A program made the position numbers and the translations under genes. The notes beneath the pieces were generated by a model. The model was not told where the DNA came from and did not search any database. It saw only the letters and a list, made by a program, of their open reading frames with translations. Positions 1-7,912 of a stretch of 16,982 nt of DNA are shown here, one piece after another. The DNA comes from Clostridiales bacterium (GTDB taxonomy: Bacteria; Bacillota_A; Clostridia; Saccharofermentanales; Saccharofermentanaceae): contig JAGCGE010000244.1 in assembly GCA_017649745.1 (NCBI GenBank), forward strand, positions 1 to 16,982, read 5' to 3'. Numbering within the stretch: position 1 is the stretch's first letter; the number at the start of each line of letters is the position of its first letter.

Positions 1-63
1 AAAGAATGCAATAGCGTTATACGTGAGTACGACGAAAAGAAATTGCTACAAACAGGAGAATAA
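1..63 (+). CDS. 3' end of an unidentified upstream gene (partial)
   Basis: The first 63 bases are open in frame 1 and end in TAA, four bases before the next start. The readable C-terminus is 20 residues, KECNSVIREYDEKKLLQTGE. This is too short to identify. Because the next gene is an anaerobic-reductase-type activase, a reductase subunit would be a natural neighbour, but no glycyl-radical motif falls inside these residues. The AGGAG ribosome binding site of the next gene lies inside this end. Confidence 0.5.
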   Translation, partial: KECNSVIREYDEKKLLQTGE

Positions 64-66
64 AGA

Positions 67-678
67 GTGGCTCAGATAAAGCTTCACGATATCTTATGGC
101 GAACTAAAAATGCTGGCGCTAGTCCAGATGATAATCGCCGAACTGAATTATATTTCGCTGGATGCCAGAAAGCTTTATCTGGCAACCCCTGTAAAAATTG
201 TTTTAATCCTACACTATGGAATAATAAGTATCATATTCCTCATAACGTAGAAGAAATTGTATGGGCTTTGGATTTACATAATATTCCGAAGCACATTACA
301 ATCGTAGGCGGTGAGCCTACTGACCAGCTTGAAGGATTGAAAGAGCTGATTCCACTTTTGAAGAAACATGGATACGAGACCATCCTATTTTCATGGCGCG
401 ATCCGGAATGGATTATGATGAATTTAGGAAACGATATCCTTAGTCATCTTTCATACGTCGTCTGCGGCCCGTATGAAGAAGCGCATCGTATTTATGACAC
501 ATCTAAAGACGATGGTTTACATAATGTAATTGGGTCAGATAATCAGATTATTCTGCAATGTTCTGACACGACATCTCCGATGACTATTAGCGTTAGTAAA
601 TTGGATCGGATCGAGTATCCATATTTCGTTTTAAAAGATGGGACTAAGGTAGGCAGATGCGATAATAAGGCGGCATAA
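67..678 (+). CDS. nrdG: Radical-SAM activating enzyme, NrdG-like
   Basis: This 203-residue protein resembles activases of class III (anaerobic) ribonucleotide reductase, which use a 4Fe-4S cluster and S-adenosylmethionine to place a glycyl radical on the reductase. Seen in the sequence: GC at residues 32-33, then cysteines 42 and 45 followed by FNPTLW, and a GGEP motif at 81-84 that fits the SAM-binding strand. The cluster cysteines are spaced CX8CX2C instead of the usual CX3CX2C of NrdG, so the first loop carries about five extra residues. The start is GTG, chosen because AGGAG lies about seven bases upstream and no ATG fits. The C-terminal 60 residues are an extension I do not recognise. 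The next gene starts one base after its stop. Another glycyl-radical activase is possible; the partner enzyme is not visible. Confidence 0.75.
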   Translation: MAQIKLHDILWRTKNAGASPDDNRRTELYFAGCQKALSGNPCKNCFNPTLWNNKYHIPHNVEEIVWALDLHNIPKHITIVGGEPTDQLEGLKELIPLLKKHGYETILFSWRDPEWIMMNLGNDILSHLSYVVCGPYEEAHRIYDTSKDDGLHNVIGSDNQIILQCSDTTSPMTISVSKLDRIEYPYFVLKDGTKVGRCDNKAA

Positions 679-679
679 T

Positions 680-1363
680 ATGAGCATATTGGATTATTAT
701 ATCCCTTCTGAATTTGGTTATGTTCTACGACTAACACCATCTCATGTATTCTCTGTATATTTTGAATTCTATTTTCATATCGAACTGGATGAAAATCGTT
801 TCTATTTAGTCCTGACAAATAAAGGAACTAAAGAGTTAATATCGGATGATATACTCCAGGGAGCAATCGATAGTGCGACTAGAAATTCAAAGATAACATT
901 ATATAGTTTTTATCATAGCATTCTACCGTTAAAAGAAAAACTTATCGATGACGCGCTGGATAAAAATTGTGTGCGCCTAGACAAATTTTTATTTAATGGC
1001 AGTGGCTATGCAGAGAAGAAAGATGGAATCGTTATGTTTTTTGATAAGAAGACATTAATGATTAATAGACTTAACAAAAGTCCGTCTTTTATTGTCACAA
1101 AGAAAGCCTATAAGAAAGCGGATAATTCCTATATTGCTACCGGTGATGATAGCCATGCATCATTCTTTATATACTATCCCGATGGAGATTTTATATTAAG
1201 GTTTGACACTTTATATATGGATAACACATTCATCGTAGAAAAGATTAGTAGATGTTCAACGATGCAATATCTACAAATGTATAAAAGTAATCGGAATGCG
1301 CTCGATATTTATAAAGCCCATACCGACAGTAGCAATAGAATGTTAAGGAAATTATTTAAGTAA
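680..1363 (+). CDS. Hypothetical protein, 227 aa
   Basis: I do not recognise this protein. It begins immediately after the activase stop, with AAGGCGG about six bases upstream acting as ribosome binding site, and it is followed after 13 bases by the AAA+ ATPase gene. It is rich in Phe, Tyr, Asp and Lys, has no signal peptide or clear membrane segment, and alternates short hydrophobic strands with polar turns, suggesting a mostly beta soluble protein. The C-terminal 35 residues are basic and probably helical. Its place between the activase and the Ycf46-type ATPase indicates co-transcription but says little about function. Confidence 0.75.
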   Translation: MSILDYYIPSEFGYVLRLTPSHVFSVYFEFYFHIELDENRFYLVLTNKGTKELISDDILQGAIDSATRNSKITLYSFYHSILPLKEKLIDDALDKNCVRLDKFLFNGSGYAEKKDGIVMFFDKKTLMINRLNKSPSFIVTKKAYKKADNSYIATGDDSHASFFIYYPDGDFILRFDTLYMDNTFIVEKISRCSTMQYLQMYKSNRNALDIYKAHTDSSNRMLRKLFK

Positions 1364-1376
1364 AGGAGACCAACAC

Positions 1377-3083
1377 ATGCGAAAGTGTATGCAAGACTTT
1401 GCGAAGCTGTTAGCCTCTAGAGATACGTGTATCTATGTGCGTACATATGAGGAAAATCAGTTCATCAAAGATCTGGCAGATATCTTAAGCGGGAATGCAG
1501 AGTACAGTATTTATCCACAAAAAGAAGAAGAAAGCTTTGAGGATAAAGATGTGCCTAAAACAGAAGACGAAGAGAAAAATTTCGATAACATCTCTGTTTA
1601 TGTATTCACCCGCTTTGAGGGTATGTACAAGATTGATTTAAAGGCGCCCGAAGTATTCTCGCGTCGCGTTTATAATAAAGATATCAAAAACATTAACCAA
1701 CTGTTCCATTTTATCCAGCAGAATTCAAACAATGCGCAAATTGCTTCTGACAATTTTGATTTTATCGAAACGTTATCGGAAGCTACCGGCGAAGAAAAAA
1801 CTAAACAGGAAGAAAAGAAAGACCGCATTAATATCTTTATCTTAAAAGATTTACATTTATTCTTTGATAAGGATACAATCCGCACACTTAGGGATATCAA
1901 AGAAGATCTTAATGAGGCTACTTACTGTCCGATTATTGTTACTGCTCCGGTAGTTGACATTCCGTGTGAGCTCGAGAAGCTCTTTACGCTTTTTGAATAT
2001 GATCCAATGGATAAACAGGATATTTATAATTTCTTACACGATGCTGCATCTGAAGTTGGCTACTCTGAAGAAGCAATCAATGAAATTTGTAGCGCGTGTA
2101 TTGGCCTGACAGAAAGAGAAATCTATAGAGCCATCTCTCATAGCGTAGCTAATGTCGGAACCGTGGATACTAAAATTATTCACGATGAAAAAATTCAGAT
2201 CGTTAAAAAATCTGGCGCATTAGATTATCTTGAACCGCAACAGACTTTGGAAACTACTGGTGGATATGACAGTCTTAAGACTTGGATTAAAGAGTTGAAG
2301 ATTGCGTTAACGCCGGAAGCTGCAAAGTTTGGAATCGTTCAGCCCAAAGGCGCTATGTTGGTCGGATTACCAGGTAATGGTAAAACCATGACTGCTGACA
2401 TCATTGCGAACTATTTAAAGATACCTCTGCTAAAGTTGGACTTAGCACGTATCATGGGTTCTTTCGTAGGCCAATCAGAAAGACAGATTGCGAACGCTTT
2501 GCGTATCGTAAAAGCCTGTCGGCCGTGTGTTCTGTTAATCGATGAGGCGGAAAAATTATTTGGTGGCTATAAGAGTTCATCTAATACAGACTCAGGTACT
2601 TTGTCCAGAGTTCTGGCACAGTTATTAAACTTCTTACAGGAAGATAATACCGGAGTCATTACAATTATGACTTCAAATGATGTATTTGAATTGCCACCAG
2701 AATTAATGCGTAGCGGAAGATTAGATGCTCAGTGGTATTTTGGCTTCCCAGATACCGATGAACGCAGAGAAATTCTTAATATCTATTTAGAAAAGAATAA
2801 TCTGCAAATCACTGAAAACATCTTTAATTATATCATTCGTACTACGAGAAATTATTCCGGCGCTGAGATTAAAGAAATTGTAAAGAATCTTCTTGTAAAA
2901 TCCTATTTCCGTCAGCTTCAGGAAGGTAAAACTCCTGAACGCGAAATCACAGTTGACGATGCGAAACAGGCCATTGCCTCTATCGTACCCATCTATCAGT
3001 CTTCAAAAGAAAAGATCGATGTATTTACGGAGATGGCAAAAGGGAGGTATCGTAACGCATCAGTCGGAAAGGGTGTAGCATGA
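1377..3083 (+). CDS. AAA+ ATPase of the Ycf46 type
   Basis: This 568-residue protein has an N-terminal domain of about 290 residues and a C-terminal AAA+ module. Visible motifs are GGYDSLKTWI near 295, Walker A GLPGNGKT at about 330-337, Walker B LLIDEAE at about 386-392, sensor TSND at about 432-435, and the RSGRLD box carrying the arginine finger just after. The combination of a GG-x-LK-W motif before the P-loop and a long N-terminal domain starting with LLASRDTCIYVRTYEE matches Ycf46, known from algal plastids and cyanobacteria, where one member has been linked to CO2 use. The biochemical role is not settled. AAGGAG lies nine bases before the start. The stop overlaps the next start as ATGA. 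DUF1257 and DUF2997 proteins, its usual genomic companions, are encoded just downstream. All catalytic residues appear present. Confidence 0.85.
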   Translation: MRKCMQDFAKLLASRDTCIYVRTYEENQFIKDLADILSGNAEYSIYPQKEEESFEDKDVPKTEDEEKNFDNISVYVFTRFEGMYKIDLKAPEVFSRRVYNKDIKNINQLFHFIQQNSNNAQIASDNFDFIETLSEATGEEKTKQEEKKDRINIFILKDLHLFFDKDTIRTLRDIKEDLNEATYCPIIVTAPVVDIPCELEKLFTLFEYDPMDKQDIYNFLHDAASEVGYSEEAINEICSACIGLTEREIYRAISHSVANVGTVDTKIIHDEKIQIVKKSGALDYLEPQQTLETTGGYDSLKTWIKELKIALTPEAAKFGIVQPKGAMLVGLPGNGKTMTADIIANYLKIPLLKLDLARIMGSFVGQSERQIANALRIVKACRPCVLLIDEAEKLFGGYKSSSNTDSGTLSRVLAQLLNFLQEDNTGVITIMTSNDVFELPPELMRSGRLDAQWYFGFPDTDERREILNIYLEKNNLQITENIFNYIIRTTRNYSGAEIKEIVKNLLVKSYFRQLQEGKTPEREITVDDAKQAIASIVPIYQSSKEKIDVFTEMAKGRYRNASVGKGVA

Positions 3084-3352
3084 TCATTCCATTACATTCT
3101 GTTACATTAACTTCCGAACAGTTGGAAGTCGCTGAGGGAATCGCGATATCTGAAGTTAACGACGTTGCCGCTAATATGGAGATATTCTCCGATTCTCTTC
3201 AGCGAACATATTTATTTAAAGATTTTGATCTCATGAAATGTTTCTATGATTATCTGAAAGCGAAAAAGATTCCAGAAAATGGTCAAGGTTTAGATGACCA
3301 ACGCCTTCAGGAACTCTTCTTCCACTATCATACGGTTAGTAATGAGGAATAA
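3080..3352 (+). CDS. Small hypothetical protein, 90 aa
   Basis: The start overlaps the stop of the AAA+ ATPase gene as ATGA, which suggests translational coupling and perhaps a partner protein. The product is acidic, with no cysteine pair and no membrane segment. Residues 45-65 look like an amphipathic helix. I recognise no family. ThyX follows after five bases. Because the coupling is to the ATPase and not to ThyX, it may belong functionally with the Ycf46 / DUF1257 / DUF2997 group; that is inference. Confidence 0.7.
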   Translation: MIIPLHSVTLTSEQLEVAEGIAISEVNDVAANMEIFSDSLQRTYLFKDFDLMKCFYDYLKAKKIPENGQGLDDQRLQELFFHYHTVSNEE

Positions 3353-3357
3353 CGGTT

Positions 3358-4059
3358 ATGAAAGTTACTTTATTAAGTCATACAAAAGACATTGAAGCAT
3401 TAATTGCTGCGGCTGCCCGTACATGTTACTCCGCTTCTACAACGGAAGACATATATAATACGATGGCGGCCGATCCAAAAAAGAATGAAGAGTTCATTCA
3501 ACGCTTACGCGATATGGGACATGAAAGCCCATTGGAACATGTAAGTTTTACATTCGGTATTGACGGCGTATCTCGCGCCTTAACACATCAGCTTGTACGT
3601 CACAGACTTGCTTCTTATTCGCAGCAGTCCATGCGTTACGTTGATGGAAAGAACTTTCATTACGTAATACCACCGGAAATCGAAAAGAATAAACATCTTA
3701 AGAATGCCTATGAAAACTTCATGGCATACTGTATGGATTTCTATGAAGCCCTTACAGAGAATGGGATCAAAAAAGAAGATGCACGTTACGTTCTTCCGAA
3801 CGGTACGACATCCAATATCGTTGTTACAATGAACGTACGCGAATTATTCCATTTCTTCTCCGTACGCTGTTGTACACGAGCACAGTGGGAAATCAGAAAC
3901 CTGGCATGGGAAATGCTCAAGATCTGTAAAGAAGTGTCTCCCACTTTATTTGAAGGCTGTGGCGCATTCTGCGATCAGCATAAATATTGTAAGGAAGGGT
4001 CCATGTCGTGCGGCAAGTATCCACTCCTTACCAACTTAATGTGTTCCAAGGAGGAATAG
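3358..4059 (+). CDS. thyX: Flavin-dependent thymidylate synthase ThyX
   Basis: ThyX makes dTMP from dUMP using methylene-tetrahydrofolate and FAD-mediated hydride transfer. The 233-residue protein carries the signature RHRX7S as RHRLASYSQQS at residues 81-91, followed by MRY, which binds FAD and dUMP. An LEHVSFTF motif lies upstream. Length is normal for the family. The C-terminus adds a cysteine-rich tail (CGAFCDQHKYC and CGKYP) seen in some Firmicutes and phage ThyX proteins. This is the only gene in the window that ends in TAG; the AAGGAGG for the next gene overlaps its last codons. ThyX is common in large phages that raise their own dTMP supply and fits with the neighbouring anaerobic nucleotide-reduction activase. 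Confidence 0.95.
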   Translation: MKVTLLSHTKDIEALIAAAARTCYSASTTEDIYNTMAADPKKNEEFIQRLRDMGHESPLEHVSFTFGIDGVSRALTHQLVRHRLASYSQQSMRYVDGKNFHYVIPPEIEKNKHLKNAYENFMAYCMDFYEALTENGIKKEDARYVLPNGTTSNIVVTMNVRELFHFFSVRCCTRAQWEIRNLAWEMLKICKEVSPTLFEGCGAFCDQHKYCKEGSMSCGKYPLLTNLMCSKEE

Positions 4060-4061
4060 AC

Positions 4062-4481
4062 ATGTCTAATTGGTTACGTGCTAAGATTAGCACCACAATC
4101 AAAAACCCGAAGCGTAGCATATTCGAAAAGGCGCTCGACAACATGGGTTACAAACCGGACTACACTCTGAAGGAAGTCCATGGTTCTTTCAGCAGCGAAC
4201 GTTCCGAACCCGTACAGTGCGTACTGCGCGATAAAGCTACCAACGAAGTTACCACGATCGGTTTCAACTTTCACAAGAACGCCGAAGGCGAGGCTGTTGT
4301 AACTGTATCCGGTGATTTCTATCGGACACGTTTTACCGGTGACGAATTCATCAGCAAACTGGGTCTGCAGTACAATTACGAAAACACCAAAGCCATCATG
4401 GAAGAAAATGGTTTCGTGATTGAAGACACACAACAGGCAAACGATCAGATCGTCCTGGTAGGCTATCGCCAGGTAGCTTAA
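4062..4481 (+). CDS. DUF1257 (Ycf35-like) protein
   Basis: The 139-residue product resembles DUF1257/Ycf35: an N-terminal strand with KISTTIKNP, a helix containing LDNMGYKP, a central GFNFHKNAEGEAVV strand pair, and the C-terminal YNYENTKAIMEENGFVIED plus a final VGYR strand, matching the family pattern of Y-x-Y, a long helix, and a hydrophobic-R end. The function of the family is unknown; it co-occurs with Ycf46 ATPases and DUF2997 proteins. An in-frame upstream extension exists from 4,008, but ATG at 4,062 is chosen because AAGGAGG lies eight bases before it and the extension lies wholly in thyX. Codon use differs from its neighbours: Leu is mostly CTG and Phe mostly TTC, as in highly expressed genes. 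A strong terminator follows. Confidence 0.8.
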   Translation: MSNWLRAKISTTIKNPKRSIFEKALDNMGYKPDYTLKEVHGSFSSERSEPVQCVLRDKATNEVTTIGFNFHKNAEGEAVVTVSGDFYRTRFTGDEFISKLGLQYNYENTKAIMEENGFVIEDTQQANDQIVLVGYRQVA

Positions 4482-4499
4482 CCCTGGCTTACAATGTGA

Positions 4500-4528
4500 A
4501 AAGGCGGGATTCATTTCCCGCTTTTTCC
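4500..4528 (+). terminator. Intrinsic terminator after the DUF1257 gene
   Basis: GCGGGA at 4,504-4,509 pairs perfectly with TCCCGC at 4,516-4,521 around a six-base loop and is followed by TTTTT, CCA and more T. An A-rich stretch precedes the stem, so it may work partly in both directions. It lies 20 bases after the stop codon and would end the first transcription unit. Confidence 0.9.
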
Positions 4529-4573
4529 ATTTTTATAAAAAGATAGTGACTTTTGTATAAAGGAGAATAGTTT

Positions 4574-4771
4574 ATGGAACAGAGAATTAAAGCTACTATT
4601 GGTATCGACGGCAACGTAGAGATTGAAACGTTAGAAGGATTCCAGGGTAGCGCCTGTGCTAAAGAAACTGAAAAGCTGCTTCAGGCTATCGGTGGAACCG
4701 TAGTCGAAGAGAAGAAGAAAGCATCCTTCTATGAAGATGGAGATAATCCGGTAGAAATTTTGAATCAGTAA
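4574..4771 (+). CDS. DUF2997 family small protein
   Basis: This 65-residue protein begins with a strand (IKATIGIDGNVEIET) followed by EGFQGSACAKETEKLLQAIGG. The GF-x-G-x-x-C helix with T-x-x-LL-x-x-IG is the recognisable DUF2997 signature. The molecular role is unknown, but the family is usually encoded next to DUF1257 proteins and Ycf46-like ATPases, as here. It is separated from the DUF1257 gene only by a terminator, which suggests separate expression control or partial read-through. The start is supported by AAAGGAG 8-9 bases upstream. The UvrD-type helicase follows after 20 bases with its own AAGGAG. Confidence 0.75.
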   Translation: MEQRIKATIGIDGNVEIETLEGFQGSACAKETEKLLQAIGGTVVEEKKKASFYEDGDNPVEILNQ

Positions 4772-4791
4772 AAACAAAAAGGAGAAGGCTT

Positions 4792-6705
4792 ATGGCTACT
4801 AAAGAAGAAGTTCTGGCAACGTTGAACGAAGACCAGCGGAAAGCAGTCATTGATTATCAGGGCAATATGTGTATAGAAGCCGGCCCAGGATCTGGTAAAA
4901 CGGCCACAATCGTTGCCCGTTGCCAGTATATGATCTTAGATGGCGTTAAGCCTTCTTCGATCTTGGTATTTACGTTCACAAAGAAAGCGGCTAACGAATT
5001 ACGAGATAGAATTCAAAGGGCCGTTGGCGAACATGCAGCAAAAGAAATGACGATCTCTACGTATCATAGTTTCTGTGGAAAACTTTTACGACGTTTCGCA
5101 GAACATGTAGGGCGTAATCGTAACTTCAGTATCTACGACGAAGACGACAAGAAGAGCGTACTGGCTCCTATCTGTAAAAAGCATTCTGATTTTAAGTATG
5201 TAGAAGCAAAAGATTATATTAGCAATTTCAAAATGAAGAACATTACAGCCAGCAAAGCGGTAACCATGGAATTTGACAATAGCTTTGCAAAAGTCGCCGC
5301 TAAAATTTATAAGGAATATGACGACGTGATGGCTAAATGTAATGCATTTGACTTTGATGATCTTGTATTCCGTGCTTATTTATTGCTTCAGAACTTTCCA
5401 GAAGCTCGTGACTTTGTACATAATAAATTCAAATATATCTTATCTGATGAGAATCAGGATGCGAATCATCAAAATTTGGATTTTATTTTATTATTGCGTG
5501 GCGATAATGGGAATTTGTGTGTAGTAGGAGATTCTGACCAGAGTATTTATGGATTTAGAGGATCGGATATCGCTAATGTATTGCGAGTTACTTCCGGTTC
5601 GGAGTTTAAGCATGCTACGTTGGGACGCAACTACCGGTCAACAAAAACTATCGTGAATGCTTCTTCTTGTGTCATCAATAAAAATATTGTCCGCACGCAA
5701 AAGAAATTGACGACAGAGAATGAAGATGGTGAAGCTATTATAGTATCGCGTTTCAGAACCACACCAGAAGAAACGAGAAAGATCGCATTTCAGATTAAAG
5801 AACTTCATGAAGTTAACGAAATCCCGTATGATCACATGGCCATCTTAGTAAGATTGCAGTGGCATACCCGGGAATTAGAGCGGAATCTATTGGACCTTGG
5901 CATTCCTTATCAGTTAAAAGGATTGCTTCCGTTCTATGCTCGTAAAGAGATTAAAGATATGACGTCGTATTTGCGTATCCTGTCTAATCCAAATGACATG
6001 GATGCGTACGCGCGGGCCATTACAATTCCAAAACGTAATATCGGTGCCGCCAGTATTGAAAAAATTTTACAAAAAGCAAGACAAACCCAAGAGTCATGTG
6101 ATATAATAGAATTGTACAGGGATTTGCGTTTCGCTCCAAGAATTTATAACGCATGCAAGGGTTTTGAGTCTCTTATCACAAATCTTCGTAGCTCTGAATT
6201 CGAGGATGTTGGTGAGCTTCTTCAGAATATAGTAGAAAGAATTGATTATTTTAATTATCTGGAGAACGAATGTAAAGACTCCTCTGAATATAATGAGCGA
6301 GTAGCTAACGTAGAAGAGCTTATCCGTTTTTGCTCTCACTATGTTAACATATCAGATTTCCTAGAGAATTTTGTTATTGATCCAATCGACATGGCAAACG
6401 AAAAAGAAACAAAGCCTGGCGTAAATATCATGACAATGCATGGCTCTAAAGGATTGGAATTTGACGTAGTCTTTATGACATCCATGAATGATAACGTATG
6501 TCCATTCATTAAAAGCCAAACTTCTCCAGAAGAAATCGAAGAAGAGAGGCGCCTATTTTATGTAGCCATGACGCGAGCAAAGAAAAAATTATTTATCTCT
6601 TATGCTCTTCAGTATGGCACTAGAAACAGTATGGCGCAAGGAGCATTTAAGTCGCGCTTTATTACGGATATACCTAAACAGTACGTTAAGTACTATGCAT
6701 CTTAA
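4792..6705 (+). CDS. UvrD/PcrA-type superfamily 1 DNA helicase
   Basis: An ATP-driven 3'-5' DNA helicase/translocase of 637 residues, slightly shorter than PcrA or UvrD. Visible motifs in order: NEDQRKAV at 12-19 (Q motif), Walker A AGPGSGKT at 30-37, FTFTKKAANELRDR (motif Ia), TYHSFCGKLLRRF, DENQDANHQN (motif II), VVGDSDQSIYGFRGSD (motif III), LGRNYRS (motif IV), MTMHGSKGLEFDVVF (motif V) and RRLFYVAMTRAKK (motif VI). All elements of an active enzyme are present. The protein ends soon after motif VI, so the C-terminal RNA-polymerase-binding tail of bacterial PcrA appears absent. Likely used in phage replication or repair together with the SNF2-type helicase and primase downstream. AAGGAG precedes the ATG by eight bases. 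Confidence 0.93.
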   Translation: MATKEEVLATLNEDQRKAVIDYQGNMCIEAGPGSGKTATIVARCQYMILDGVKPSSILVFTFTKKAANELRDRIQRAVGEHAAKEMTISTYHSFCGKLLRRFAEHVGRNRNFSIYDEDDKKSVLAPICKKHSDFKYVEAKDYISNFKMKNITASKAVTMEFDNSFAKVAAKIYKEYDDVMAKCNAFDFDDLVFRAYLLLQNFPEARDFVHNKFKYILSDENQDANHQNLDFILLLRGDNGNLCVVGDSDQSIYGFRGSDIANVLRVTSGSEFKHATLGRNYRSTKTIVNASSCVINKNIVRTQKKLTTENEDGEAIIVSRFRTTPEETRKIAFQIKELHEVNEIPYDHMAILVRLQWHTRELERNLLDLGIPYQLKGLLPFYARKEIKDMTSYLRILSNPNDMDAYARAITIPKRNIGAASIEKILQKARQTQESCDIIELYRDLRFAPRIYNACKGFESLITNLRSSEFEDVGELLQNIVERIDYFNYLENECKDSSEYNERVANVEELIRFCSHYVNISDFLENFVIDPIDMANEKETKPGVNIMTMHGSKGLEFDVVFMTSMNDNVCPFIKSQTSPEEIEEERRLFYVAMTRAKKKLFISYALQYGTRNSMAQGAFKSRFITDIPKQYVKYYAS

Positions 6706-6766
6706 GAAGGATACTTTCTAAACTCTGGCTATTTTCCTGTTACAATTCTTTTATGGAGGAAAAGAA

Positions 6767-7912
6767 ATGAGAGAAAGAAGATACTCATCAGAAGAAGTTG
6801 TTAATCAGGCTAAAAGAATCGTCGAGAGTTTAAAAGAAAATGCCCAAGAGTGGAGAAAGCTTCCTTATCGTTATATCTGTCTTTTTTGCGGTGTTCCCTT
6901 ACGGAGCGCTCAGCCTATTCTAGTTAGAGTTCGTGCACATCCTAATGTGGAGTACAGGTATCAGCCTAGCTCCGTAAGGATACCGACCGCAATATGTCAC
7001 TACGTAGAAGAAGAGAATAATTCAATACGCAGTGAAAGATTTGCCCAATTCGATGAAACAACATATCGATATTTATACGAAAAGGTAAGCCTTCGTTACA
7101 ATCCAAATCAAAACCATGAAAAGTTTATGCTCTTAATGATTTTCATAGAGCAGCTATTGCTCAATGGCTTTCATACAATGTGGAGAGACCTGGCATATGG
7201 TGCTTATGCTATCATGATGGGCGTAGAAATATCCGATATCCAACGAATGGTTTCGGATCTTGAAAAGACAAAAATAATAAAGCGTCTTGGAATGGGACGC
7301 TTGTACCGGATTGCATTATCAGAGCGAGAGTTTAAATCTCTAGAAGAATCTGCTTATGCAAAGCAGCAAGAAGAAATAGTAGAACGCAGCAAAAATGTTT
7401 TAAAATCTAAGCCCGCAGAGCAATCTGAAAACGAGTTTACTGTATTAACAGAGTTAAACGCAGTTACTTCTATCATGAAGGACACTCTTGAAAGTAGCTA
7501 CGTTATAAATGAACGCGTCGTCAAACAACAGATGCTGATGAATGATCTGGCCACTGCATTACAATCGCTACAGGAAAAAGAATCCGTATATTCTGGCATG
7601 GCCGTTAGAATTAACGCGATCTCTAAGAACTATGAACAGGCGATAGAAAATGCTAAGGAGCTGGAAGCTAAAAATACCGAGATGAAACATCTTGCTGCAC
7701 AACATGATAAATTTTATAAAGAACAGAAGAATATCGCAAAAGAAAATCTAGAAGCAATGTTCAGTAGAATCTTATCTTCCATGGAGGAATACTTTACATT
7801 GCCTTTGCGAGAAAAGAATAATCTTGTCAATATCAACCGTACAAAAACAGCGGTAACTAAAATAGTTATGAGTACGATTGAAGCTATCGAGAAAGGAAAA
7901 CTTGTGGAATGA
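6767..7912 (+). CDS. Hypothetical protein with helical/coiled-coil C-terminal half
   Basis: I do not recognise this 381-residue protein. The first 100 residues include a single CLFC pair, too little for a zinc site on its own. Residues 115-195 are helix-rich and end in LEKTKIIKRLGMGRLYRIA, which looks like the recognition helix and wing of a winged-helix fold. From about 200 onward the sequence is Glu/Lys/Gln-rich with heptad-like spacing, consistent with a coiled coil (AIENAKELEAKNTEMKHLAA). A DNA-binding or scaffolding role beside the helicases is possible. GGAGG lies eight bases before the ATG. The stop overlaps the start of the SNF2-type helicase as ATGA, implying coupled translation with it. 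Confidence 0.75.
   Translation: MRERRYSSEEVVNQAKRIVESLKENAQEWRKLPYRYICLFCGVPLRSAQPILVRVRAHPNVEYRYQPSSVRIPTAICHYVEEENNSIRSERFAQFDETTYRYLYEKVSLRYNPNQNHEKFMLLMIFIEQLLLNGFHTMWRDLAYGAYAIMMGVEISDIQRMVSDLEKTKIIKRLGMGRLYRIALSEREFKSLEESAYAKQQEEIVERSKNVLKSKPAEQSENEFTVLTELNAVTSIMKDTLESSYVINERVVKQQMLMNDLATALQSLQEKESVYSGMAVRINAISKNYEQAIENAKELEAKNTEMKHLAAQHDKFYKEQKNIAKENLEAMFSRILSSMEEYFTLPLREKNNLVNINRTKTAVTKIVMSTIEAIEKGKLVE

Noticed and set aside
4057..4059. TAG of thyX as a read-through codon
   Set aside because: The frame after TAG runs across the start of the DUF1257 gene without similarity to anything, and ThyX is already full length.
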